NCBI GenBank assembly: GCA_963662355.1 | Contig: OY759361.1 | Location: forward strand, 248,001 to 312,000 | Direction of reading: 5' to 3' | Source: WTFY01 sp026713925 | GTDB taxonomy: Bacteria; Pseudomonadota; Gammaproteobacteria; UBA4575 | Length of the DNA stretch: 64,000 nucleotides | Shown: in pieces, positions 26,012 to 34,863 of the stretch | Layout: each line of letters opens with the position of its first letter | How positions within the stretch are numbered: the stretch's first letter is position 1 | The notes under the pieces: model-generated | What the model was told of the DNA's origin: nothing | The model's database searches: none | The model's input: the letters and a program-made list of their open reading frames with translations, nothing else | Position numbers and translations under genes: made by a program

Positions 26012-28039
26012 ATGCCCGGCCCAAAACGCAAGATCCTTGTCACCAGTGCACTGCCTTATGCCAACGGGCCTATACATATCGGGCATTTGGTCGAGTACAT
26101 CCAAACTGATATCTGGGTGCGATTCCAGAAGATGTGCGGGCACGATTGTATATATATATGTGCAGACGACGCCCACGGCACACCGATTATGCTCAAGGCA
26201 CAACAGGAAGGTATCACGCCGGAACAACTGATTTCACAAGTAGGCTCAGAACATGAGAAAGATTTTTCTGACTTCCATATTCAGTTTGATAATTACCACT
26301 CTACTCACTCGGAAGAAAACAGGGCTCATGCCACCAAAATATATGAACGTCTGAGAGATAATGGGCACATCACAACTAAAATGGTTGTAGACCTGTATGA
26401 CCCGCAAAACAAAGTGTTCCTGCCTGATCGTTTCGTCAAGGGCGAATGCCCAAAATGTTACGCAAAAGACCAATACGGGGATAACTGTGAAGTCTGTGGA
26501 AACACGTACACTCCGGCAGACTTAATCAATCCCTACTCATCTGTGAGCGGCGCAACACCAATAAAGAAAGAAAACCTGCATTATTTCTTTACGCTGAATG
26601 ACTTCAAAGATATGTTGCATGAATGGATTGAGAGCACGTCATTGCAACCAGAAATTACCAATAAGCTGCAAGAGTGGTTTAATGCGGGTCTCAGAGACTG
26701 GGATATCTCCCGTGATGCTCCATATTTTGGTTTTGAAATTCCCGATGCGCCGGGCAAGTACTTTTATGTGTGGCTCGATGCACCTGTAGGGTATATGGCA
26801 AGCCTGCAGCAATATTGTGACCGGACCGGAAAAGAATTTGACGGGTACTGGAAGGTTGGTAGCGATCACGAAGTACACCATTTTATTGGCAAGGATATTG
26901 CGTACTTCCATATGCTCTTTTGGCCTGCCATGCTGCATGGGGCGAACTACCGGACCCCTACTGCAGTGTATTGTCACGGGTTCCTGACAGTTGATGGACA
27001 AAAAATGTCCAAATCACGAGGCACATTTATCAAGGCGCGCACCTATCTTGATTATCTAAACCCGGAATATCTACGCTACTACTTTGCAGCAAAGCTGGGA
27101 CCCGATGTAAGTGACATCGACCTCAGCCTGAATGATTTTCGGCAGCGCGTAAACAGTGATGTGGTTGGCAAACTTGTAAACATTGCCAGCCGCTGCTCCG
27201 GCTTTATCCAAAAGCATTTTGAGGGAAGACTCACATCAGATTTTATCGCAGGAAGCCAGCAAATATTTGACGAGGCTGTCAGTACAAACGAGCACATAAA
27301 ACAGCTTTACGAGTCCCGTCATTACTCGCAAGCCATGCGTGCCATCATGAACCACGCTGATGCGACCAACCAGGTGATCGATGCCCACAAGCCATGGGAC
27401 CTAGCTAAAAGCGAAGCCAAAATGGAACAGGTACAGCAGGTATGCAGTTTTGGCCTGAATATGTATCGCCTGCTGATAGGCTATTTAAAACCAGTCATAC
27501 CAGAGCTTGCAGAGAAATCGGAAGCTTTTCTTAATACGGAAACCTGCTGGGATGATCTGGCCTCAGGAAAGCCTTTGCCCGAAGGACACAGGATCAAAAT
27601 TTTTAAACCCCTGATTACACGTATCGAACAACAGCGAATTGAAAAAATGATAGAAGATTCCAAACAGGATGAGATAACCAGCATATCGGACCCAATCATG
27701 GATGAAGTTATTTTTGACGATTTTGCTAAGCTGGATTTCAGGATTGCAAAAATTATTCAGGCAGAACATGTTGAGGGGGCAGACAAGCTGCTGAAACTGA
27801 CACTAGACCTGGGTGAACCCACTGGGAACATACAGCGGACCGTATTTGCAGGAATCAAGTCTGCCTATGCCCCCGATGAAATTGAGGGGCGATTAACCGT
27901 GGTGGTAGCTAATCTGGCACCACGCAAAATGCGTTTCGGTACCTCAGAGGGGATGGTGCTGGCAGCAGGTCCCGGTGGAAAAGATATATTCCTGTTGCAA
28001 CCTGACAGCGGTGCCACACCTGGCATGCGTGTAAAATAA
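26012..28039 (+). CDS. metG: Methionyl-tRNA synthetase
   Basis: MetRS charges tRNA-Met. The class I HIGH-type motif is in PYANGPIHIGHLVEY, a zinc knuckle is formed by ECPKCYAKDQYGDNCEVCG, and the KMSKS loop reads GQKMSKSRGTF. The C-terminal ~110 residues (FDDFAKLDFRIAKI onward) are the tRNA-binding OB-fold domain. Total length 675 is normal for the form with this extension. Confidence 0.97.
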   Translation: MPGPKRKILVTSALPYANGPIHIGHLVEYIQTDIWVRFQKMCGHDCIYICADDAHGTPIMLKAQQEGITPEQLISQVGSEHEKDFSDFHIQFDNYHSTHSEENRAHATKIYERLRDNGHITTKMVVDLYDPQNKVFLPDRFVKGECPKCYAKDQYGDNCEVCGNTYTPADLINPYSSVSGATPIKKENLHYFFTLNDFKDMLHEWIESTSLQPEITNKLQEWFNAGLRDWDISRDAPYFGFEIPDAPGKYFYVWLDAPVGYMASLQQYCDRTGKEFDGYWKVGSDHEVHHFIGKDIAYFHMLFWPAMLHGANYRTPTAVYCHGFLTVDGQKMSKSRGTFIKARTYLDYLNPEYLRYYFAAKLGPDVSDIDLSLNDFRQRVNSDVVGKLVNIASRCSGFIQKHFEGRLTSDFIAGSQQIFDEAVSTNEHIKQLYESRHYSQAMRAIMNHADATNQVIDAHKPWDLAKSEAKMEQVQQVCSFGLNMYRLLIGYLKPVIPELAEKSEAFLNTETCWDDLASGKPLPEGHRIKIFKPLITRIEQQRIEKMIEDSKQDEITSISDPIMDEVIFDDFAKLDFRIAKIIQAEHVEGADKLLKLTLDLGEPTGNIQRTVFAGIKSAYAPDEIEGRLTVVVANLAPRKMRFGTSEGMVLAAGPGGKDIFLLQPDSGATPGMRVK

Positions 28040-28046
28040 TTCACCT

Positions 28047-28520
28047 GTGCAAAACACTGATACCGGCATCCCGACTGGCAAATATATTGCAAGAATTGAT
28101 GAACAACGCTGTATTGGTTGTACCTTATGCATCAAGGCCTGCCCATTCGATGCAATCGTGGGTGCGCCAAGGCATGTACACACCGTCATTAACCGCAATT
28201 GCACCGGTTGCAAACTGTGTCTCTCCCCATGTCCTGTAAATTGTATAGAACTGGAAACAAATACCCGGTATCAGCTAATTTGCCAAACCCTTTCCCCAAG
28301 CAAGCAACGGAAATTAAAAGAAAAATTTGCCGTATTCTCGCGTGAAAACAAAAAACGGCGCATGCATAGAATCGGGCGCATCCAGAAAGAAAAGCAGGAA
28401 CTATTCGAACGCAGGAAAAAAGAAATTTCAACCAACAAACAGACTTTAATTCAAAACAATGAACAAGGAAAAATGCACGGAAATATTTCATCGCCTGAGG
28501 AAGGCAAATCCCCGCCCTAG
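28047..28520 (+). CDS. RnfB-like 2x[4Fe-4S] ferredoxin domain protein, orphan
   Basis: The first ~75 residues hold two ferredoxin motifs, CIGCTLCIKACPFDAI and CTGCKLCLSPCPVNCI, that resemble the C-terminal part of RnfB/RsxB. The N-terminal membrane and CxxC domain of RnfB is absent, and no other rnf genes are nearby. The remaining half is a strongly basic, helical tail rich in Lys, Arg, Glu and Gln. The start is a GTG seven bases after metG. The 3' end overlaps nth by 62 bases. Its partner is unknown; it may serve redox supply or cluster delivery to Nth. Confidence 0.8.
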   Translation: MQNTDTGIPTGKYIARIDEQRCIGCTLCIKACPFDAIVGAPRHVHTVINRNCTGCKLCLSPCPVNCIELETNTRYQLICQTLSPSKQRKLKEKFAVFSRENKKRRMHRIGRIQKEKQELFERRKKEISTNKQTLIQNNEQGKMHGNISSPEEGKSPP

Positions 28521-29097
28521 GACAGAACTCGTACATGAATCAGATTTCGAGCTTTTGGTCTCAGTCATACTTTCTGCCCAAGCTACAGATGTAAGCGTAA
28601 ACAAGGCAACGAAAGAGCTTTTCAAAGTAGCCAATACCCCGAGGAAAATGCTGGCACTGGGAGAAATAAAACTGAAAACCCACATCAAGTCAATCGGTTT
28701 GTATAACAGCAAAGCTGAAAATATCATCAAAACTTGCCACATTCTGGACAAGATATACGGAAGCCGCATCCCGCAAAATCGCGAAGCCTTGCAGACTTTA
28801 CCGGGTGTCGGCAGAAAAACGGCAAACGTAGTACTTAACAATGCATTTAACCAGCCCACCATTGCGGTTGATACACATATTTTCCGGGTTGCTAACCGGA
28901 CAGGAATTGCACCGGGGAAAAATGTTCTTGCCGTAGAACTGAAACTCGAAGAACGCGTACCGGAAAAGTTTAAACTACATGCACATCACTGGTTGATCCT
29001 GCTGGGACGGTATATTTGCATGGCACGCAAGCCAAAATGCTATGAATGTCCGATTTTGGATCTGTGCGAGTACAGCGAAAAGAACGTAACCCAATAG
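28459..29097 (+). CDS. nth: Endonuclease III
   Basis: Nth is a bifunctional DNA glycosylase/AP lyase that removes oxidised pyrimidines. The helix-hairpin-helix LPGVGRKTANVVLN includes the catalytic lysine, and the catalytic aspartate is in IAVDTHIFRVANR. The C-terminal 4Fe-4S loop has the exact C-x6-C-x2-C-x5-C spacing (CMARKPKCYECPILDLC). Length 212 is typical. It overlaps the preceding ferredoxin gene, a frequent rnfB-nth pairing in gammaproteobacteria. Confidence 0.96.
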   Translation: MNKEKCTEIFHRLRKANPRPRTELVHESDFELLVSVILSAQATDVSVNKATKELFKVANTPRKMLALGEIKLKTHIKSIGLYNSKAENIIKTCHILDKIYGSRIPQNREALQTLPGVGRKTANVVLNNAFNQPTIAVDTHIFRVANRTGIAPGKNVLAVELKLEERVPEKFKLHAHHWLILLGRYICMARKPKCYECPILDLCEYSEKNVTQ

Positions 29098-29123
29098 AAA
29101 AGAGCAGTATTAAGGAGGCTCCC

Positions 29124-29774
29124 ATGTCAGGATTCGTTATAACCATTAACTCATTACAAGATATTCTGGACAGGTTTCGCATATTTGATTTCTTAGGACC
29201 CCTTGCCCTGCGGCTGTATCTGGCACCTGTATTTATAGCTGTTGGCCTGCATAAATTCATGCATCTGGAAGAAATTGCAAACTGGTTCGGAAACCCGGAC
29301 TGGGGACTTGGCTTGCCAGTCCCCATGCTCATGGCCATACTTGCTGCATCTGCAGAACTGTTCGGGGGCATCGCTTTGTTGTTCGGAGTAGCTGTACGCT
29401 GGTTAGCAATTCCCCTCATGATTACCATGCTTGTAGCAGCATTTGCAGTGCATTGGGACAAAGGCTGGTTTGCAGTAGCACCAGGCAACCCTGCAACCAG
29501 CACGGCAAAACCACTAGCATCAATAGGCATCCCTGCAGCAAAACGCAGCTTGGAAAACAGTGTAGAAGTCGGCAAGCGTCTGGACGCAGCCAAATCATTG
29601 CTGAAAAGGCATGGAAACTATAGCTGGCTGACGGAAAAGGGAAACTTTGTAGTACTTAATAACGGCATTGAATTTTCGGCCACCTATTTTATTATGTTAC
29701 TGGTGCTGTTTTTCACGGGTCCCGGAAAATACCTGAGTATTGACTACTGGATTGCCAGACATTTTAGAAAATGA
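29124..29774 (+). CDS. DoxX-family membrane protein, HvfX-like
   Basis: A membrane protein of 216 residues of the DoxX family. Helices are visible around residues 25-45, 68-90, 95-113 and 185-205, and an ~65-residue soluble insertion (SIGIPAAKRSLENSVEVGKR) separates the third and last helices. This longer form with an insertion is the type encoded beside DUF692 (MNIO) and DUF2063 genes and is called HvfX in copper-binding RiPP clusters. A strong ribosome binding site (AAGGAGG) precedes ATG 29124. Its function in the cluster is not established; a membrane redox role is a guess. Confidence 0.8.
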   Translation: MSGFVITINSLQDILDRFRIFDFLGPLALRLYLAPVFIAVGLHKFMHLEEIANWFGNPDWGLGLPVPMLMAILAASAELFGGIALLFGVAVRWLAIPLMITMLVAAFAVHWDKGWFAVAPGNPATSTAKPLASIGIPAAKRSLENSVEVGKRLDAAKSLLKRHGNYSWLTEKGNFVVLNNGIEFSATYFIMLLVLFFTGPGKYLSIDYWIARHFRK

Positions 29775-29840
29775 CGAGTGATTTTTCACAGGTTAATTCC
29801 CGCATGTGAGATGCCTGCAAAGCCAGAGAAATAGCAGTAT

Positions 29841-30719
29841 ATGAACACTAATATTCAAAATACCCATTCTATAACAGGCTCGGGTCTCGGTCTGCGGCGT
29901 AATCTTCTCAACGAACTGGAAAACAGCTTTCCTGAAGATGTTGACTTTATGGAAGTCGCACCAGAAAACTGGATCGGAATTGGAGGAAAACTGGGTAAAC
30001 GATTTCGTGCCTTTACCGAAAAAATTCCATTTGTAATTCACGGACTGTCCCTGTCAATCGGCAGCCCCGCTCCACTGGACGAATCACTTGTACGTGACAT
30101 CAAGAGTTTTATGCGTGCACACAACATCCGTTGTTACAGTGAACACCTGAGCTATTGCTCGGATAACGGCCATCTGTACGACTTGATGCCAATCCCATTT
30201 ACTGAAGAAGCCGTGCACTATGTTGCCGAAAGGATCCGACGAGTACAGGAAATTCTGGGACAAAAAATAGCTGTGGAAAATGTGTCATATTACGCTGCAC
30301 CCGGCAAGGAAATGAATGAAATCAGTTTCATCAATTCCGTGCTCGAAGAAGCGGATTGTGATCTGCTTCTGGATGTAAACAATATCTATGTCAATTCTGT
30401 CAATCACCGTTATGACCCTGTTGAATTTCTGCGTGCCTTACCTAGCAAGCGCATCGCGTATTGCCATGTTGCTGGCCATTACAATGAGGCAGAAGATTTG
30501 CTCGTTGACACGCATGCAGCGGATGTGATTGATCCAGTCTGGCATTTATTGCACAAAGCCTATGAACTGTTCGGTGTGTTTCCGACCCTGCTTGAGCGCG
30601 ATTTCAATATTCCTCCCCTAGAGAATCTGTTACAGGAAGTGCAAACCATTCGCAAGCTTCAGGGAAAATGCAACGCACTACCAGCGTCGCCATGCAAGCA
30701 GGCTGATTCAAATCAGTAA
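29841..30719 (+). CDS. DUF692/MNIO family RiPP maturase, HvfB/BufB-like
   Basis: Multinuclear non-haem iron oxidases of this family (MbnB, HvfB, BufB) modify cysteine-containing precursor peptides, typically to copper-binding oxazolone/thioamide or related groups. The TIM-barrel protein has the family metal-ligand and signature regions: GLGLRRNL, VDFMEVAPENW, FVIHGLSLSIGS, CYSEHLSYC, ENVSYYA, LLDVNNIYVNSVNH and RIAYCHVAGH. Length 292 is normal. The neighbours DoxX and DUF2063 complete an hvfX-B-C set, but no HvfA/BufA-like precursor is encoded next to it. Confidence 0.88.
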   Translation: MNTNIQNTHSITGSGLGLRRNLLNELENSFPEDVDFMEVAPENWIGIGGKLGKRFRAFTEKIPFVIHGLSLSIGSPAPLDESLVRDIKSFMRAHNIRCYSEHLSYCSDNGHLYDLMPIPFTEEAVHYVAERIRRVQEILGQKIAVENVSYYAAPGKEMNEISFINSVLEEADCDLLLDVNNIYVNSVNHRYDPVEFLRALPSKRIAYCHVAGHYNEAEDLLVDTHAADVIDPVWHLLHKAYELFGVFPTLLERDFNIPPLENLLQEVQTIRKLQGKCNALPASPCKQADSNQ

Positions 30720-31489
30720 TGTCTTCAGAAATCCCCGAATTCAAAAAAGTTCAGTACGGGTTTACCGCCCATTTGAGGGATCCGGACCACATTAGTGCGC
30801 CAGACGACATCGAAGATCGCCGCATGGAAATTTATCGTGGTCTTCTCTACCGCAATATACAGAATTTCATTTCCAGCGCATTCCCTGTGCTTCGCAAACT
30901 GTACAATGAAGATGACTGGCATAGGATGGTACGGCATTTTTTTGCCAATCATGAGTCCACATCACCCTATTTCAGGGATATTTCCCGGGAATTTCTTGAT
31001 TACTTGCAAAATGAACGGGAACCTCAACCTGAAGATCCGGCCTTTATCAATGAACTGGCCTACTACGAATGGGTTGAGATCTACTTGACCCATGCAGACA
31101 TCGAGCCTGATATGTCGAATATAGATCCTGATGGGGATCTAATGCAAGGCAGACCAGTCCTGTCACCCCTTACAGATTTACGTGGCTACAACTTCCCGGT
31201 ACACAAAATCAAGCCTGACTTTCAGCCCGAACAAGCAGGCAGACAGCCTATTTTCCTGATGGTCTACAGAGACTCACAGTACAAAATTGGCTTCATGGAG
31301 CTGAATCCCCTTACAGCATCACTGGTAGAGCAGATTAAAGTTGATAGTTTGAAAACAGGCAGACAACTGCTCAAAGAGATTGCTGAAACGTTGCAGCACC
31401 CAGATCCAGATGCTGTGTACAGAGGTGGAGAACAGGCCTTGAAGCAGCTTCGTGCCAAAGATATTTTACTCGGTACGAAGTTTCAATAA
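30719..31489 (+). CDS. DUF2063 family protein, HvfC/BufC-like
   Basis: Proteins of this family are the obligate partners of DUF692 maturases and are thought to bind the precursor peptide. The N-terminal DNA-binding-like helical domain (QYGFTAHLRDP, ERR-like DDIEDRRMEIYRGLLYRNIQNF) and a C-terminal RiPP-recognition-like domain are both present at 256 residues. Its ATG overlaps the maturase stop by one base, so the two are translationally coupled. The gene ends six bases before the convergent adenosyltransferase gene. Confidence 0.85.
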   Translation: MSSEIPEFKKVQYGFTAHLRDPDHISAPDDIEDRRMEIYRGLLYRNIQNFISSAFPVLRKLYNEDDWHRMVRHFFANHESTSPYFRDISREFLDYLQNEREPQPEDPAFINELAYYEWVEIYLTHADIEPDMSNIDPDGDLMQGRPVLSPLTDLRGYNFPVHKIKPDFQPEQAGRQPIFLMVYRDSQYKIGFMELNPLTASLVEQIKVDSLKTGRQLLKEIAETLQHPDPDAVYRGGEQALKQLRAKDILLGTKFQ

Positions 31490-31495
31490 AGTGAT

Positions 31496-32053
31496 TCACT
31501 TTCTTGACTGATTTTCGCTAGACCAGAGCATCTCTGGATGGCCTGAATGTCTGGACAAAATTCTGCATGTCACAAACAGAAAATCTGACAACCGGTTCAG
31601 GTAAGCCTGAATTTCCGGGTTAACAGCCTGATGTTGACTTAAGTTCACTACACTCCGTTCTGCCCGCCTGCATACAGCGCGCGCCAGATGACAGATTGAA
31701 GCTGCATCCCCGCCATTCGGCAAAATGAATTTTTTCAGCACCGGTAGGCTTTGACTGAAACTGTCCATCTGTTGCTCTAAACTCGTCACCATGTCGGCAT
31801 GAATAAGTTCAAGATCAGGATTGCTCAACTCTGCACCCAAGTTAAACAGCTGGTGCTGAATTTCGATTAGAATGTTCTTTACATCACCTGCCACATCATG
31901 CGCAAGTATCATACCGATAACAGAATTCAGTTCATCAACATCCCCGATTGCCTGAATTTCCGGGCAATCCTTACGCACACGCCTGCCTCCAGATAAACCT
32001 GTTTTGCCCTGATCCCCGGTTCTGGTATAAATTCTGGCGGCATGGTCAGGCAT
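31496..32053 (-). CDS. Cob(I)alamin adenosyltransferase, PduO/MMAB type
   Basis: The enzyme transfers the adenosyl group of ATP to cob(I)alamin to make coenzyme B12. The N-terminal ATP-binding run is YTRTGDQGKTGLSGGRRV, followed by the helical bundle with IQHQLFNLGAELSNP and the signature FILPNGGDAASICHLARAVCRRAER (key RAVCRRAER). Length 185 is typical. It is 19 bases downstream of btuB on the same strand, so uptake and activation of cobalamin are probably co-transcribed. Confidence 0.93.
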   Translation of the reverse strand: MPDHAARIYTRTGDQGKTGLSGGRRVRKDCPEIQAIGDVDELNSVIGMILAHDVAGDVKNILIEIQHQLFNLGAELSNPDLELIHADMVTSLEQQMDSFSQSLPVLKKFILPNGGDAASICHLARAVCRRAERSVVNLSQHQAVNPEIQAYLNRLSDFLFVTCRILSRHSGHPEMLWSSENQSRK

Positions 32054-32072
32054 GTCCGATCACCTGGTAATT

Positions 32073-33857
32073 TCAGTGTACTGGCCTGAACTGCAGTTCC
32101 GCAAACACGGACTGGCCAGGCTGATTATAACCTGAGGCCAGTTCATACTCCTTGTCCAACAGGTTTTCCGCCTTCAATATCAGTGTAGCGTAGGGGAAGT
32201 GGTATCCTGCAGACACATCCACCAATCCGTAACCAGATAGAGTCACTCCACCAAAGTCTCTTCTTTCTGACGTCACCAGACCATTCATCTGAACAAAATA
32301 TTGTTCCTGTTTATATAGCAGGGATCCGGTCAGCGTGCGCTTTGCACGCCTTAACAGACGCGAATTTTCGGTCTCATTGCGGGGATCCTGAATTATACCT
32401 TCCAGACTGATATCCCAAGGCCCGGAATGATGACTGAATGAGAACTCGATCCCTTTGATACGTGCCTTTTCAACATTTCTGTTTTCATAAACAAAGTTGA
32501 CCGAATCAACTGCCACGGTTTCGATCAAATCATCAATCCTGTTTTCAAAAAGCCGAAGTGACAATGCCGTCAGCGGGTTCAGGTCATGCCTGACCCCGGC
32601 TTCAACGGAACGCGAGGTTTCTTCCTTCAAGCCAGGGTTCCCGCCAAATCCGAATCTTGCATTGCTGTCAGGTGCCCGAAACCCTGTACCGATGCTGGCG
32701 AACAGCTTTGTCTTGCTGGCCAGACTGTAGCCATATTCCAGATTCCAAGTCATTGCATCATCAAAATCTTCATGATCCGTATAACGGGTTGCGGTGGACA
32801 GGCTATGTCCGTTTCTGATGTATTGCTCATGCAAATATACCGAGAAAATGTCCGTGTCTTCTCGATAAGTGGTCCCGAAAGACAACGAGTCAGTATTCTC
32901 ATCTGCAAGGGAAACTCCTAGTACGAGAACGTTATTATTCAGCGTGAGGTCATTTTTCCAGTCATATACTACCCTGTCAGTATAGGCAAAATCTTTATCT
33001 CCCAAAAAGTTGCTCTGGTTTTGGCGAACCTCATCCTTCGTTCGTGATATGGACAGGGTAGACTGCCAGTTTTCAGACATGGGTATAGTCAGCCCGGTCT
33101 GCAAAATATTGTTCTTGCGATCTTGGTCGAGATCGCCAAAACTGTCATATTCCGTATTACCTCTTGCCTGCCAGAATCCTAATGAAAGCTCACCTGTGCC
33201 AACTTTCGTTTTCATGTTCAGGTCGAACGTTTCATTGTCATGCCCGTGATCCGAATTGGATGTACTTCTCGCAGGAAACCCTCTTGTATCCAGTCGACTG
33301 AAAGACAGATCACCCGATGCACGGTCATTCCCGTAACTCAGATTGACACTTTGCTCGCTTGTATCATATTTGCCTTGCATGACATGAAAGTCAGCAGAAC
33401 TCCCAACACCTTGACCATAGGTAATGATATTGATCACACCCCCAACAGCCTCCGACCCATACACTGTCGAGCGAGGTCCTTTAACAACCTCAATGCGCTC
33501 AATTGCTGATGTATTGATCATCTCCAGTGCACCTGCACCAGTCGTGGCAGAATTCATTTTTATACCGTTAATCAGTATCGTAGAATGGTTACTGTTGGTA
33601 CCACGGATAAACACGGATGTCTGCTGACCTATTCCGCCGGTACGCCCGATATCCAGACCCGCGTGCCACCGCAACAAGCCTGCAATGTCCACAGAAGGAC
33701 TCCGCTCAATCATTTCACGATTAATGATTATCAAGGAAGGCACAACGTCTTTCAGGGACTGTGAATATCTTGCAGGAGTTACAACGACCTCTTCAACTGC
33801 ATGGCTCAATGAACTCATACCTATAAGCCACATTATCAAAAGGTTTTTGATGTTCAT
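32073..33857 (-). CDS. btuB: TonB-dependent outer-membrane receptor, BtuB-like
   Basis: This 594-residue protein is an outer-membrane gated beta-barrel. It has a signal peptide (~20 residues, ending SSLSHA), a TonB-box-like EEVVVTPARYS, a plug domain (VFIRGTNSNHSTILINGIKM, IERIEVVKGPRSTVYGSEA), and a barrel ending in an aromatic-rich strand. Length and the adjacent adenosyltransferase point to cobalamin as substrate. No B12 riboswitch is evident upstream, which leaves some doubt about ligand identity. Confidence 0.85.
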   Translation of the reverse strand: MNIKNLLIMWLIGMSSLSHAVEEVVVTPARYSQSLKDVVPSLIIINREMIERSPSVDIAGLLRWHAGLDIGRTGGIGQQTSVFIRGTNSNHSTILINGIKMNSATTGAGALEMINTSAIERIEVVKGPRSTVYGSEAVGGVINIITYGQGVGSSADFHVMQGKYDTSEQSVNLSYGNDRASGDLSFSRLDTRGFPARSTSNSDHGHDNETFDLNMKTKVGTGELSLGFWQARGNTEYDSFGDLDQDRKNNILQTGLTIPMSENWQSTLSISRTKDEVRQNQSNFLGDKDFAYTDRVVYDWKNDLTLNNNVLVLGVSLADENTDSLSFGTTYREDTDIFSVYLHEQYIRNGHSLSTATRYTDHEDFDDAMTWNLEYGYSLASKTKLFASIGTGFRAPDSNARFGFGGNPGLKEETSRSVEAGVRHDLNPLTALSLRLFENRIDDLIETVAVDSVNFVYENRNVEKARIKGIEFSFSHHSGPWDISLEGIIQDPRNETENSRLLRRAKRTLTGSLLYKQEQYFVQMNGLVTSERRDFGGVTLSGYGLVDVSAGYHFPYATLILKAENLLDKEYELASGYNQPGQSVFAELQFRPVH

Positions 33858-33885
33858 CGAATACCCTATTTTTCTTGCTTGCTTT

Positions 33886-33904
33886 GCCCTCCCATCTTGA
33901 GGGC
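33886..33904 (-). promoter_or_regulatory. Hairpin in the btuB leader
   Basis: GCCCTC and GAGGGC form a perfect six-base stem with a seven-base loop about 30 bases upstream of the btuB ATG. It is not followed by a T tract in the btuB direction. It is not a B12 riboswitch, since no B12-box sequence is seen around it. It could be a leader structure or chance. Confidence 0.4.
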
Positions 33905-33959
33905 TAATGTTACCTAGAAAAGTTCTGGTTGCAGGGACAGCTGACAGTACGCCTGATAG

Positions 33960-34673
33960 TTAACTCTTTCCATATACGGGCACAGCAGCACCTGTTATGC
34001 CTTTTGCCTGCTCTGAGCACAGATGAAGAATTTCCCTAGCTAATTGTTCGGTGGGCACCCAGTTGCTAAAGTCACCGCCCGGCATGTCAGCCCTGTTCTG
34101 CGGTGTATCAATTGTCCCGGGTAGAATGCAGTTTACATTAATGTTTTCATGCTTGCATTCAGCTGCAAGACTTTGTGTAAGTGTAATCACCGCTGCCTTG
34201 CTTACGCAGTACGGCGCCATTTTTGACTTACCCTCCACGGCTGCACGTGCAGCCACATTTACAATTTTTCCTGTTCCCATTTCCAGCATATGCGGGATGA
34301 CAGCACGACACATCAGGAACACACTCTTTGCGTTCATGTTCAGCATGAAATCCCAGTCCTGTACCGGAGTTTCATGCACGGGTGGACCCATTCTGAATCC
34401 TCCTGCTATATTAGCGAGAATATCAATGCGCTGAAAACGCTCTCTGATTTGGCCCACTGAATGATTCACCTGCTCCACATCGGTCAAATCGGTTTCAAAC
34501 AAACCGGCATTCTCAGCATCCTGCCAAGGGGCACATCGTAAACGATCTAAAGAAATATCGACCAGTGCAAGTTTTGCACCTGCATGGTAGAAGAGTTCCG
34601 CTACAGTACGGCCAAGGTTTCCAGCAGCACCGGTGACTACTACGACCTGCTTGTGAAAATCATACTCGCTCAT
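33960..34673 (-). CDS. Short-chain dehydrogenase/reductase
   Basis: A classical SDR of 237 residues. The Rossmann cofactor motif is TGAAGNLGRTVAELF, followed by NIAGG, and the catalytic Tyr-x-x-x-Lys is YCVSK. An alanine-rich VNVAARAAVEG stands where the catalytic serine is normally found, so Ser may be replaced by Ala. An Asp after the second beta strand (LVDIS) suggests NAD(H) preference. The substrate is not predictable. It lies alone between btuB and nrdB on the minus strand. Confidence 0.85.
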   Translation of the reverse strand: MSEYDFHKQVVVVTGAAGNLGRTVAELFYHAGAKLALVDISLDRLRCAPWQDAENAGLFETDLTDVEQVNHSVGQIRERFQRIDILANIAGGFRMGPPVHETPVQDWDFMLNMNAKSVFLMCRAVIPHMLEMGTGKIVNVAARAAVEGKSKMAPYCVSKAAVITLTQSLAAECKHENINVNCILPGTIDTPQNRADMPGGDFSNWVPTEQLAREILHLCSEQAKGITGAAVPVYGKS

Positions 34674-34863
34674 TATTTTTTCCGCCTGTTTTACTTTTCA
34701 CGAAATTCTACTATACCGACTGCATGCTCATCATTCCTGACAGGCATTGCTTTTGTCCGCGACAGCTCCCGGTATTTTGATGCCCAATAAAAAAAGGGAG
34801 CAGGGTGCTCCCTTAAAACAGCCACCGCAAGGGTGGCCCCATGACACTGGGTAACCCTGACTC
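34674..34863. other. Intergenic region after nrdB
   Basis: This gap contains the nrdAB terminator, a second smaller inverted repeat at about 34821-34837 (GCCACC/GGGTGGC), and presumably the promoter of the SDR gene. No gene is supported in it. Confidence 0.5.
34786..34814 (-). terminator. Rho-independent terminator of nrdAB
   Basis: On the minus strand AAGGGAGCA and TGCTCCCTT form a perfect nine-base stem with a CCC loop, immediately followed by a run of T (plus-strand AATAAAAAAA). It is about 50 bases past the nrdB stop. This is the clearest intrinsic terminator in the window. Confidence 0.9.

Noticed and set aside
33858..33959. B12 riboswitch upstream of btuB
   Set aside because: No B12-box sequence and too little space before the SDR gene.
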